64,000 nucleotides of DNA from Tubulanus polymorphus (lineage: Eukaryota; Nemertea; Palaeonemertea; Tubulaniformes; Tubulanidae): positions 5,155,001 through 5,219,000 of the forward strand of contig NC_134029.1 of the NCBI RefSeq assembly GCF_964204645.1, given 5' to 3'. Both the position numbers and the translations under genes were made by a program. How positions within the stretch are numbered: the first letter of the stretch is position 1; each line of letters opens with the position of its first letter. Shown in pieces: positions 10,838 to 21,612 of this stretch. The notes under the pieces were generated by a model. It did no database searches. It saw only the letters and a program-made list of their open reading frames with translations, and was not told the DNA's origin.

Positions 10838-13800
10838 ATGAATTACGAACATTTGGGACCGTTACATGATATGTTTCGACGCCAGGCGGCGCTAACTCCT
10901 GATAAACATGCTATAGTTTCAGACGATGGGAGAAAGGTAAGGGGGCCATAAATACAAAATGGATTATCGATAGTTCACGTTCATTTTCGGCACAATTTGT
11001 CATTAATTTGCAAATACACAGATCCGTAACCGATCATCAGTGCAGTCTTTAAAACGTGTTTTAAAAACATTTTTATTCGAAGAGTCACCTTTCAAAAAAC
11101 AATACACTGTACATATTTTGTAAAGAGCTTCGAGACTGCTTTAATATTAAGCATCTATGAACAATAAATCATTGTTATCATCATTAATATCCAAATCTAA
11201 TTTTACTGGCTTCGATCGCAGTTGACTTATGTGGCATTTCTTTTCTCAAAGCTCACTTACAAAGAATTAGATGAGGCCACAGACACGCTAGCGCAATATT
11301 TGATCCTAAAAGGAACGGTGGCCGATAGCATCGTTGGCGTATATATGGAAAGATGCGTCGAGTTCACCATTTCCTACATTGCCATTTTAAAAGCGGGTAA
11401 GTCAAAAACATTCTAACCCTACGTGATCAAAGCTTAACGATAAGTGATTATTTCCATTTCACGATTAATAACGGATATTTTTCTCTGTTAGACACAATGA
11501 TAAATGCACATTTCAGAGATGATCAAGGAAATTTTCGATGTCTACTCGTATAAGCGTTTATTTCCTCTGGTTCAAAAGGTAATGACTTATACAGTTTAAT
11601 TCGTATTACAGGGGCTGCTTATATGCCGTTAGACGTCACCTACCCTTTATCTTTACTTGCATCGGTGTTCGAAGATGCAACTCCAAAGGCGGTTTTAACA
11701 TTGCCTTCCGTAAAGGATGTGTTACCAGGTATAACTCCATCCCGGGCGAAAGTCTGACTGTAAACGACATTATGTCTGGTTAAAGCTGCAAACTGTAAGA
11801 AAATAACTTAAAGAGTATCAGAAATATACTATACTGGCAATATCGTAAGAAAGTAAAACAAAATAGGTTTGATAACACGTATCCATCATGTGAGAGAGTT
11901 CCCTGAGTCTGCTGATTGATTCACTTGCAGAGGTCGAATTTCCATTGATTACATTGGGTGATGGGTGGCTGGAAACGATCCGCAATGAACTGAAGGAGGC
12001 CGGTCGAGTTTTGGAAACACCTCGGATCAGCCTCGATAATTTGGCGTACACTGTGTATTCCTCGGGAACGACTGGAAAGCCAAAGGGTAAAAAAACATTG
12101 TACCGTTTTGGTAGGAGTCGAATATCATTGTTTAAAAGTATAAGGTCAATATCCAAAATATGTTAAAAGGAGTCATCATTCTGGCTAGACGATACTCGAT
12201 TCTGTCGGATCTTCTAAAATTTACTACTGATTCCAAAGTTACTGAAACTTATTTTCCTTTCATTGAATCTACGTACAGGTATCCAATGTCCACATCGTGG
12301 ATCAGTATTTTCTTACACATGGCGACACAACGAATACCCGTACTCGGACGAGGATAACCGAGAAGCTTGCAACGTCTTCTTCGTTTGGGAAATGCTGAGG
12401 CCATTGCTGAAAGGTGATATCCTATGAAAGACAATACATCTCGTTAACATCGTTAACATAACATGTAACATGTAATTTAAAATAATTTAAAATTCATAAC
12501 CATTTTTCGGCAGGTGCAACTCTGTTCATCATCCCTGACAATGTCATATACGACCCGATTCTACTGGCGCAGTATTTCAAGCGACATGCTATCACTCGCA
12601 TGTTGTTTACGCCGTCACTCTTCGAAGCCGTCATAAATGCTGAAAATATCGACTTGCAGTCGGCGATGAAAAGCTTCAAGTTAGTAGGTCTGACTTCTCA
12701 GCAGACGTGCAACAACTTTTGTCTGAGTAGTGATTATCTACATAAAAGCATTCTTCTGTTATGTAATCTAATATTACCACGAGTTATCTTAATTCAAAAT
12801 TTAGTCATTTACTGAGACATTTATTTATTTTCTGATAGGATTACAACAAATAGAATAGTGATACATAAAAGGAATTCTAGCCTGTTGACTATACGGTGGC
12901 TGATTATGGGCGGAATGGCCATCAATATGTCGCATTAATGTTTTCAGGCAATTGTGGTTTTGTGGTGAAGTCGTGACCACTGCTCTGCTCGAACGATGCT
13001 GCAAAATCTTGCCGTGGATTCAGTTCGTGAACCTGTACAGTATTTCAGAATGTCACGACGTCGCAGCCGCTGATTTGTCTTATTGTTACAAACATCAAGT
13101 ATATATTACCTGCTATAGAATTACCTGCTATTACCTGCATTAAGTAACATGATATGTTAATTGCTGCCAGAGCCATTCAACAAATCGCCTAAATAAGCCC
13201 CATTTTTTCGGACCTAGCAATATCTGGCAGCTCAATGTTTGCCTTACGGGGTTAGATTTGATGACGTTTGACCATATTCTAGGATTTGAATTTGATAGTC
13301 ATTTTACGCCAACATTACTTGAAAAATATTCTGTATAGAAATCTTGATATTTCATGCATAGCCTAGTTGATACATAGATTTGTCAGAAAAGTCTGCCTGT
13401 AACATCGGTAGCAAGTAGCTGTTGAATACTTCCGTTAAATTTAGTGTAAACAGGGTTATATGATTATCTATGATAATCTAATGAATTGCGGCTGCTTTCA
13501 GAAAGTAGCCATAATTCATTAGATTAAACATCTTTAATCACCAATATTCTCAGACCCATTAAGAACTATTACGTACCGATATATGTCTAACATATTCTAT
13601 TTAATGAATCATCATTTTTAGTCGGAAGCGATGAAAGAACGGAAATTCTGTCCAGTAGGTCGTGTTCTACCCGATGTCAAAGTCGTTATAATGAGCGCTG
13701 ATATGGTAGCACAGCCGATAGGCGCTTCTGGGGAAGTACGTAACATAGAGCGTATTTGACTTGAATTTAAAAAAAGGTTCTTTTCTACCCATAAAAACGT

Positions 13801-16800
13801 AGTATTTTAAATCAAATATATCCGAAATAAGTCATCATTATTATCAATAACATCATGATGCATGAGAAGTTGTTCTTTAATTCACACTTAACAAATAAAT
13901 TTTGAACACTGCATAGACGTGACACTGATTTTATCTCATATGGTTTAGATATACGTTGGTGGTCCGACACTTGCTAGAGGGTACCTCAACCGCCCGAAAC
14001 TCAATGGGGAGAGGTTCGTCAGTCTGAAACCTGCCGCCGGTCAAACTGAGCAGAGATACTATAGGACGGGAGATTGGGGGTACATGCTGGCAGACGGTAG
14101 CCTCGAGATTTGTGGACGCTGCGACTCAATGGTTAAAGTTCGAGGATATTCGATCGAAATACAGGTTTGTATATTCAGCGATCGCTAATGAGAATACACC
14201 ACATACCATGGACTTTTAAAAGTTTAAGCATTTAAATTCAATTTCTCTGCTTACCCCTTGATTGAAAAACTAGGAATATACTTAATCAATCCATTTCAAG
14301 ATATGACTATCCCTTCAACGGCTATATTTTTGTTCATTAGGCGGTCGAGGCGGCTCTCATAAGTTTACCTATGGTCAACGCAGCTGTTGTACTAGTAAAC
14401 GGGGAAGAAGGCGATGACAAATTTCTAATCGCTTACATCGTACCAGAGGGAGAAACTAGTAAAAAAGACGTTCGTGCAAACCTTAAAAGGCTTCTTCCGT
14501 TTTACATGATCCCGTCTTATTTCATTTTCATACAAAGGTATTTATACTACAAATCATATAAACGCCACAAATGGGAAGTTAGAAACCATTTTCAAATAGA
14601 GTTTTTTTCATTTTTTCAACTTGGGAGTTATTTCGCGTGATCATTTCGAACTGATCTTCTTTGAATTTCAGTATACCGGTCTTGCCGGCTTCGAGTAAAT
14701 TGGACAAGAAAGCGCTTCCTACGCTAGATACATCCAGTGAGCAGACTGTCGACGAAGATGGCAAGCCGAAAACCAATAATGAAAAAGTCATGGTTGATAT
14801 TTGGAAAGAGATATTGCAACTGAAATGCGTCGACACGATGGAAAGCTTCTTTGATTTAGGAGGGTATGTGTGAATGAATCTTTGGGATATCCAAAATTTC
14901 TGTTTCTTAAGAAAGGTACCTTGAAATTCGAAATGGAACCTTGAGACCATTGCCCCCTTTTTGTCTCTTCAGACACTCCCTACTTGCTGCAAAACTTCTG
15001 AGTAAAACGAAACAGCTGTTTGGTGTCGATGTCACAGTGCGAGAACTGTTCGTCCACTCGACCATTTCTCAATTAGCGTCGCTAATCGAAAAGAAGATGC
15101 AACCAGACAATAAACCAAGCTCACCGGAACCATCTCCAAGTATCGACTTGGTTAATGAGGTTGAAGTTCATGACCAATTCATCAACAGGTATTTCCCAAA
15201 TGAATTAAACTGAGGTTGAGAAAATGCAAGAACATTATTGTACTTCTCTACATATTTCGTATGTTTCCAGTTTTTATCATGGTCCACGTTATCCAGTCGG
15301 ATTGGGATTTTTTGTACTTTCAAAGTCTTTACCTTAGAATTGCAAATTACAAATTACAATTGTAATTACAATCAACCCAATTACAAATAACGTATTCACA
15401 CCAGATGCGTTAATGCTCGTTGTCAAAGCATTTATACGCTCATGCAACGTAGATACGTTTCATATATATACTTACCATATCAATTTGTCTATTTGCGAAC
15501 CACCGCTTACCAAATGCTATATTTTCTATTTCAGCACTGTAAATTCTGTGAGGTAAGAATGCAGAGAGCTTTATTGATAAATGCATTTTCAACGACTTTA
15601 AAGAGTCATTGGAAAATGATCTTATGGCCTGAGCGGAAGGCATTTTAACCCATAGTCTTTTTTTTACTTGCAGAATTGATATGCAACTTCGTGCATTTTG
15701 GAGATCAGTAAGTTATGGTAATCGTTGGAAGAAAGGAAGAGTTCTATTGACCGGAGTGACTGGCTTCCTAGGCGCTTTCATTTTGCGCGAGCTTCTTCTT
15801 GAGACTCAGGTAATGAGAATGTATCATCTCCCAACATTTGCAAAGATGACCGGATAATTTCATGTGTAGATTGATTAATGAAGGCGGCTATCTGTTTGTC
15901 ATCTGAAGGTTCTCATACCTTGCTTTCATGATAACGATGCAATATCTATTACAGACGCATGTCTACTGTCTGGTTAGAAGTCAGCCTGATAGAAAAGTAT
16001 TGGATCGCCTCAAACAGGCGTTGAGACAATATGGAATTATCGCATCTGTCACTGAGAAAGCCGACGCCAGGCAAGCAAATGTACTTGTCGAATTGGAAAA
16101 TCGAGTGTCCTGTTTGAAAGGTAGCAGGTTTTACATAAGAAGAATCACGTCCCTTCCGAAGTCGATGGCCCAGGAGTTTTTAAACCACATTTGACCTTTT
16201 CTAGGTGACATAACACTTCTCAACTTGGGGCTGAGCGAAGAAGACCATCAACACTTTTCTACGGAAATAGATTTCATAATACATCCAGCTGCTAATGTCA
16301 ATTTGATCTACCCTTACCAGGTATATCATTCAATAAAACAATTGATTTCGTTCGGTTGTATGTTCATCCTGGCGCCTGTTTTAGCGTAACGCTTATATGT
16401 AGTTCAATTTTAGTGTCTGGTGCAGTTTCAAACGGCCCAGCAATTTGACTAACAGAACTGTCTCTATATCGACTTATTTTTGTAGGCACTTCACGGTCCG
16501 AATGTAATCGGCACCCAGAATGTCATCCTATTTGCCTCTACAAACAAAATCAAGCCACTGCATTATGTCAGGTAAGTCTATTGAAAATGTTGGGAATGTG
16601 CCTTGGTAGATAGTTGAAGATATTTCAGGATATAATAATTATATCCCCTTTCTTCTTCAGCACCGATGCGGTGTTTCCACATGGCTTAAAGAACTGTAGT
16701 GAAAATGACGACGTTTCGCAACTATACGGTCAATTGGAGGACGGATACAGCCAAAGCAAGTGGGTAGCCGAACAGCTTGTTTTGAGAGCTAGGGCACGCG

Positions 16801-18998
16801 GAGTTCCCGTCGTCATATATCGCCCAGGTCAGTAACTACAGTTTCGATCGGTTGAGTAAGCCATTTATAGTATTGTGGGGGTCATTTTTCCAGTTTTCAC
16901 AGGACTACTCTAACTGCGAGCAAAATTGCGATCTTTTTGACCAACACCTGCTACGTGCATAAAATCAGGGCCGAACCTAGCGGGTGGTAAGGGGTGCAGG
17001 GAGGGGGCAAGTACCTTTTTGCGAATGGGATTATTGTTATATTCAATGGAACTGCCTTTTTGGATTTCTCTGCCCGACCCCCCTTCCAATTCTAACGCTA
17101 AGTAGGGCCCTGGAAATATCGTGATATTTTGTCCAAGTCTTCAATTTACACGTATGTTCATTTTACTGCAAAGTGTTGATTCCCATTCTGAGAGTTAATT
17201 GTCACCCTAACAGAGGTGTGAACTACACTGTAAATTGATGAGGCGCGACGACGTGCTAAAACAACATTACCAACTTTCAACGCCCAGTGGGGTGTGTGCG
17301 TGTCATTACTAAACTATCATTACTATCATTACTAAAATTTCACATAATGTTATTTTCAAAATGCAAAATAAATCTATTACTATCGTTATGAAGGGAACAT
17401 GTCCGGGGATTCGAAAACAGCTCATTGGAATCCGGCCGATTTCAATTTGATGATGATCAAAGCTTGTTTAGAAACTGGATCAGCTCCTCAGATAGACTGG
17501 CAAGTCGAGATGACGCCCGTTGATTTCGCCGCCAAAGCGATCGTAATGCTCACTCAAAACATCATGCTCTCGTTGGGGAAAACTTTCCACATTGCTAATG
17601 ACGATCCCCTACACGCTTCGTGAGTAAACTGCTTTTCGTGCATGAAAAATATTTTCAAAACAACATCTTCATTTTCTTGATAAGTCAAATCGCGTATGTA
17701 TCAATACAGAGAAAAGCGCTGGCTCCCTAGAGTATGAATAAATTAGGTTAACCATACGGATTTCTTGGTCAGTAATTTTGTGTAATCAACTCTTATTTGT
17801 AACAACTCGATGGCTAATCAGTCAGACATAAAAACTACGTCAATATCACGTAACATTCAAGTCTCTGGAAACTGATTTTGCACTACTAAAGAAAATCATG
17901 AAACGAATAGTATGTTCGAAAAACGTTCCTTGCAGATGGCTTTTTGAATGGCTTATGGCCCACGGATATAAACTACAAATATTGCCATATACGAAGTGGC
18001 TGGAAAATCTGAGGCAACACTCGAAGTCGAAAGGCGATCTATCAACTCTGCAACGCGTGCTTGAAAACCTCGTCACGTGAGTGTTCTAATCCCAATGAGG
18101 ACCCCGTTCCACATGCTATCCCGCAAGATGACGTGCGCATAGGATAACGCAATCAAACTATAAACTTTTCGACTTTAGTCGAAACGCATATCTTTATCAT
18201 CTCGGTCCCTTTCTCAGTATAATTGCACAGGTCTGGACATAACGATCTTTCGTTCTTTTTTTTGTTCATTACATATATACATGTATAATCTATGTAGAAT
18301 TGTCGTTGATTCATAAATGTTGATAGACCTACTTCTTGATGTCCCTCTGCAAACCTCTCGTTTCAAAGTGGACGAGTGTGGCAAATTTCATCAAAATTAT
18401 GATCATTTGAAATCAACTTTCATCGAGATATTTAGGGTCCCGTATAGAACATCAGGCAAATCATGCCTCTACAACTCAGATTGATTTTAGGTTTCACAGA
18501 TTGTGCAAACTCCAGCCGTCATCCGTAGGAGTTGGGAAACTTGATTTCGATGGAATTGACCCTCTTATCTTTTTGACTGAGTTGTTATTATGCTCATTAG
18601 GATTTATTGATAGATTTTAATTGAATCTCTGAAAATCATACATGTATATAAATTATCGTTGTACGAATGCACCATAGCGAACCTGGTGGATCCTCGCTTG
18701 CCACAAGCCACAGTCGAACGTGGAATCCTCATTCAAAGTGGAATACTTCCATTTATATTTTATTTTAATCGGTGATTTTATTTTCAGTGACGAAACATTT
18801 TTTGCAAACTTATCAACGTACAAAAATGATAATCTACGAGCTGTTTTATCGGAATTGAACATGACCTATCCGGCCACAGATCCCTCACTATTGGCTAACT
18901 ACTTCCAGAAGCTGTCGAAGCACCACGTGATTCCAGCTCCAAAGCGAATCGACTTCGGTAATTATCCACATATCATTTATAAACTTCTGTCGTGCTAA
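10838..18998 (+). CDS. NRPS-like carboxylate reductase: adenylation - carrier - thioester reductase (A-T-R)
   Basis: Twenty exons: 10838-10936, 11252-11396, 11612-11728, 11931-12086, 12279-12413, 12514-12679, 12948-13098, 13622-13735, 13949-14164, 14341-14537, 14672-14863, 14973-15188, 15674-15809, 15955-16120, 16205-16320, 16486-16571, 16661-16827, 17394-17619, 17936-18076, 18788-18957. All introns are GT-AG and all phases agree, giving 1037 residues. The A domain (about 1-515) shows YSSGTTGKPKG (A3), YRTGD (A7), the GRCDSMVKVRG block (A8) and the A10 lysine K508. The carrier domain (about 535-620) has DLGGHSLLA with phosphopantetheine Ser565. The reductase (about 655-1037) is an extended SDR with TGVTGFLG (661-668) and YSQSK (Tyr832, Lys836). 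It should adenylate an acid, load it on the carrier and release it with NADPH as an aldehyde. There is no condensation domain. Reading through exon 20 gives 12 more codons after D-F-G and TAA at 18996-18998. Splicing at 18957 joins the SDR below instead. Confidence 0.9.
13475..13525. repeat. Foldback hairpin, 25-bp arms without a loop
   Basis: Arms 13475-13499 and 13501-13525 are complementary at 22 of 25 positions around one central base. The hairpin lies in intron 7 of the A-T-R gene. It is probably the remnant of an inverted-repeat element. Confidence 0.7.
16966..17113. repeat. Inverted-repeat element (MITE-like) in an intron
   Basis: The ends CAGGGCCGAACCTAGCG and CGCTAAGTAGGGCCCTG are imperfect inverted repeats around a G-rich then C-rich interior. 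It sits in intron 17 of the A-T-R gene, contains no coding sequence and is about 148 bp long. Confidence 0.6.
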
Positions 18999-19042
18999 AT
19001 TACATCGAGGATCGGGGCTATGATTCGCTATAACCGCTATAT

Positions 19043-19048
19043 AATAAA
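19043..19048 (+). terminator. Possible poly(A) signal after the A-T-R exons
   Basis: AATAAA lies 45 bases after the read-through stop at 18996-18998. If used, the A-T-R enzyme ends here as a separate transcript. If exon 20 is spliced at 18957, this signal lies inside the intron leading to the SDR exons. Confidence 0.4.
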
Positions 19049-19429
19049 TTTAATATACGGTAATGACCCGATAACTAATTATCAATTACGAGTTTCGACG
19101 CGGATATTGCCTGTCGAGTTCTGAGTCATTTTTAGCGGCTTCGTCAAACTAACTTCACAACTAATACAAACGAGCTTCGTCAATTCGTCCATCGTCACCA
19201 AGGACTCAAGACGACGCTTTAAGAGTCCATGGTCAAACTAACCTCAAACACCTTAATATTCTGAATGCGCTGCGCCTGTCCCTCTCTTGACGGCTTTTCC
19301 GTCCATGGTATTGATTCTTGCTCAGTATTGTACCGGTATTGGAAAATAGGTCATACTATTATACCGGCTATCGCTACTACACCAAGCAACGGAATCTGTG
19401 TATATTTCATACAGTAAATACAGGCTTCA

Positions 19430-21421
19430 ATGGAGGAGAAAGGTAGGAGATTGAGCTCGACACAAACCTCAGTATCAACACGGCGAGCTCGAAAAGCTAC
19501 GTACTTTGGATGATGAAACTTAGTACATCAATTGTAGTGTAATTCTTTTTTTTTCAGGCGAGCGTTTATTAGAAGGAAAAGTGGCAATTGTAACAGGGTC
19601 GTCTAGCGGTATAGGGGCTTCTATCGCTATTCATCTGGCGCGCGCTGGCGCTCGGGTCGCCTTGGCGGCGCGGCGCGACGATCTACTGCGGCAGCTGAGC
19701 GATACCATACAGCGTGAAGATGGCGTGTCCATATGTGTTAAAACTGACGTCACCGATAAGTTACAAGTATGTGTTCAAAATAGCAAACACGTAATCCACG
19801 AAATGTAAAAGTAGACGCCTGCTCATTGTAATGATCGCTATTATATATAATCTATACCAAACGACCTCAATAATTGAAATGATTCTATGCATCTAATAGT
19901 TAAACGACGGGATATCTATAATAAAAAACCATTGAAGTTGCAAAAAGCTGTAAACACAGGCGTAAACTTGATTTTTAAGGTTAAAGAACTGATTCGACAT
20001 GTCGAAAGTACGTTAGGCCCAGTTGATGTTATCGTCAATAACGCCGGTGTTATGTATTATACTATGATGAAAAACCTTCATGAAAATGAATGGGAGAAAC
20101 AAATTGACATTAACTGTAAGGTAAGCAACAAATAGATTTCTTAACTTGACAACCTCCAAAGGAGAATACCAGCTTAGCGGTTTCCGGACGACACTGCGCA
20201 TTTTGAGTATATAATCCATTTCATATAATAATATAATCATTCACATAATATATTGTACATAGTATATATATATATATATATATAATCCATCACATATTTT
20301 GAGTATATAATCCATTTCATATAATAATATAATCCATCACATAATATATTGTACATAGTATATTAACATAATCCATCACATATTTTGAGTATATAATCCA
20401 TATGTAACTTATTTCCGTAAACATATCGAACATGTTCCACATTTTTAGGGTGTTGTGAACATGGTAGGAGCAGCAATTGATGGAATGCTGACGAGGAAAT
20501 CCGGTCATATTGTCAACATGTCTTCTAATGCCGGTAGACGGGTAGGCCACTTACCAAGATATATCGTGTAGCCAACGCCCCCAATTTTAAGGTCTTCAGA
20601 TATCTGGTGCGCTTAGAAAAGACTTACCTGTTTCATTCAAAAGTCAATGCGGCTTTATTTTGAAGAGATTTCATAGATGACGTATCTTTACATGATCGAT
20701 ATTAAAAATTTACTGTGTATTAATTCTGATGTTATAAAAGAGCCTAACCTCTTGATAACGTACATTGCAGGGATTTGCTGGACTAGCAGTCTACTCGGGT
20801 ACTAAATTCTTCGTGGAAGGGTTTTCTCAAGCGTTGCGTCAGGAAGTGAGCGGTTCAGGAATAAGAGTGACGTGCATACAACCCGGGGATGTAAAGACTG
20901 AACTCCTTACTCACACCACTGATGCTGAGGTACTCTATTAGTTACAGGTCGTGGGGCTACTAGATATTAATTACGTATTTTGTGGATGTCTTCAGCACAG
21001 GTTATCAATTATCCTCGCTAAAGAGACTTGTGTGTCTCTTTGAATGATGAGAGCCACTGTTTGTCGGTAGAGTGTATCTCTTAGTAAATGATTTGACTAT
21101 AGGGTGTGCAATGATACTTCCTAAATTCAAGAATTGAATTTTCCAAACTGCTCAAAGTGGTCTAACTCTGGGAAGTGTTGATAACTTGTCTTGGCAAAAT
21201 TCGATTAGTAATTACTAGTAATGGTTCACAATTTATTGTTCAGATTTGTTTAGCCTACATGTAGTATCATTTTTCAGGCTAAATCCCAATACGACGGTAG
21301 TGAACAGTGTAAAATTCTCGATCCTGATGATATTGGACGAGCAGTCGTCTATGCTGTCAGTCAACCGGGACACGTCGGACTCAACGAAATTCTTATCGAA
21401 CCCAGAGAAGCTCCAATATAA
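19430..21421 (+). CDS. Classical short-chain dehydrogenase/reductase (SDR), alone or as the C-terminal domain of the A-T-R enzyme
   Basis: Exons: 19430-19442 (short ATG exon, optional), 19558-19766, 19980-20120, 20449-20541, 20771-20929, 21278-21421. The stand-alone product has 252 residues, the normal length for the family. It shows the cofactor motif GSSSGIG (18-24), NNAG (94-97), the catalytic serine region MSS (145-147) and YSGTK with Tyr160 and Lys164. Basic residues (AARR, 41-44) after the second strand suggest NADP(H). The likely role is reduction of an aldehyde or ketone in the cytosol. The exon at 19558 opens in phase 1, and both the four-codon ATG exon and the last A-T-R exon end in phase 1, so either can be its partner. 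Fused, the protein would have 1285 residues. Substrate unknown. Confidence 0.88.
20201..20400 (+). repeat. AT-rich tandem duplication in an SDR intron
   Basis: A unit starting TTTTGAGTATATAATCCAT occurs at 20201, 20297 and 20383, that is two units of about 96 and 86 bp plus a partial third. The first unit contains a (TA) run at about 20266-20282, which accounts for part of the length difference. It lies between SDR exons ending at 20120 and starting at 20449. Confidence 0.85.
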
Positions 21422-21606
21422 AACCGTTAGACGATTTTAAAGCGAGTATTCGCCTTTGGTGTATTTTTTACGCTGAAATGTTTGAACAGGGGGAGGAATC
21501 GAACACGTTGAAGTACCTTGCTATACATACGGTGAAGGATATGATTCTGAACGTTTATTCTAGCTGATTTATCTGTTTCGTTATATACGACGGTGAATTA
21601 CTGTGA

Positions 21607-21612
21607 AATAAA
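21607..21612 (+). terminator. Poly(A) signal of the SDR gene
   Basis: AATAAA 186 bases after the TAA at 21419-21421, with no other signal between. This is the likely 3' end of the SDR transcript or of the fused A-T-R-SDR transcript. Confidence 0.65.

Noticed and set aside
12160-12357. 65-codon frame that seemed to continue the A domain after the A3 motif (GVIILARRY)
   Set aside because: Splicing instead at 12279 gives G-IQCPHRGSVFSYTWRHNEYP, which matches the expected A-domain continuation in the right frame.
15331-15390. ATTACAA-rich near-palindromic stretch
   Set aside because: Low-complexity AT sequence; no stable arms longer than about 14 bases.
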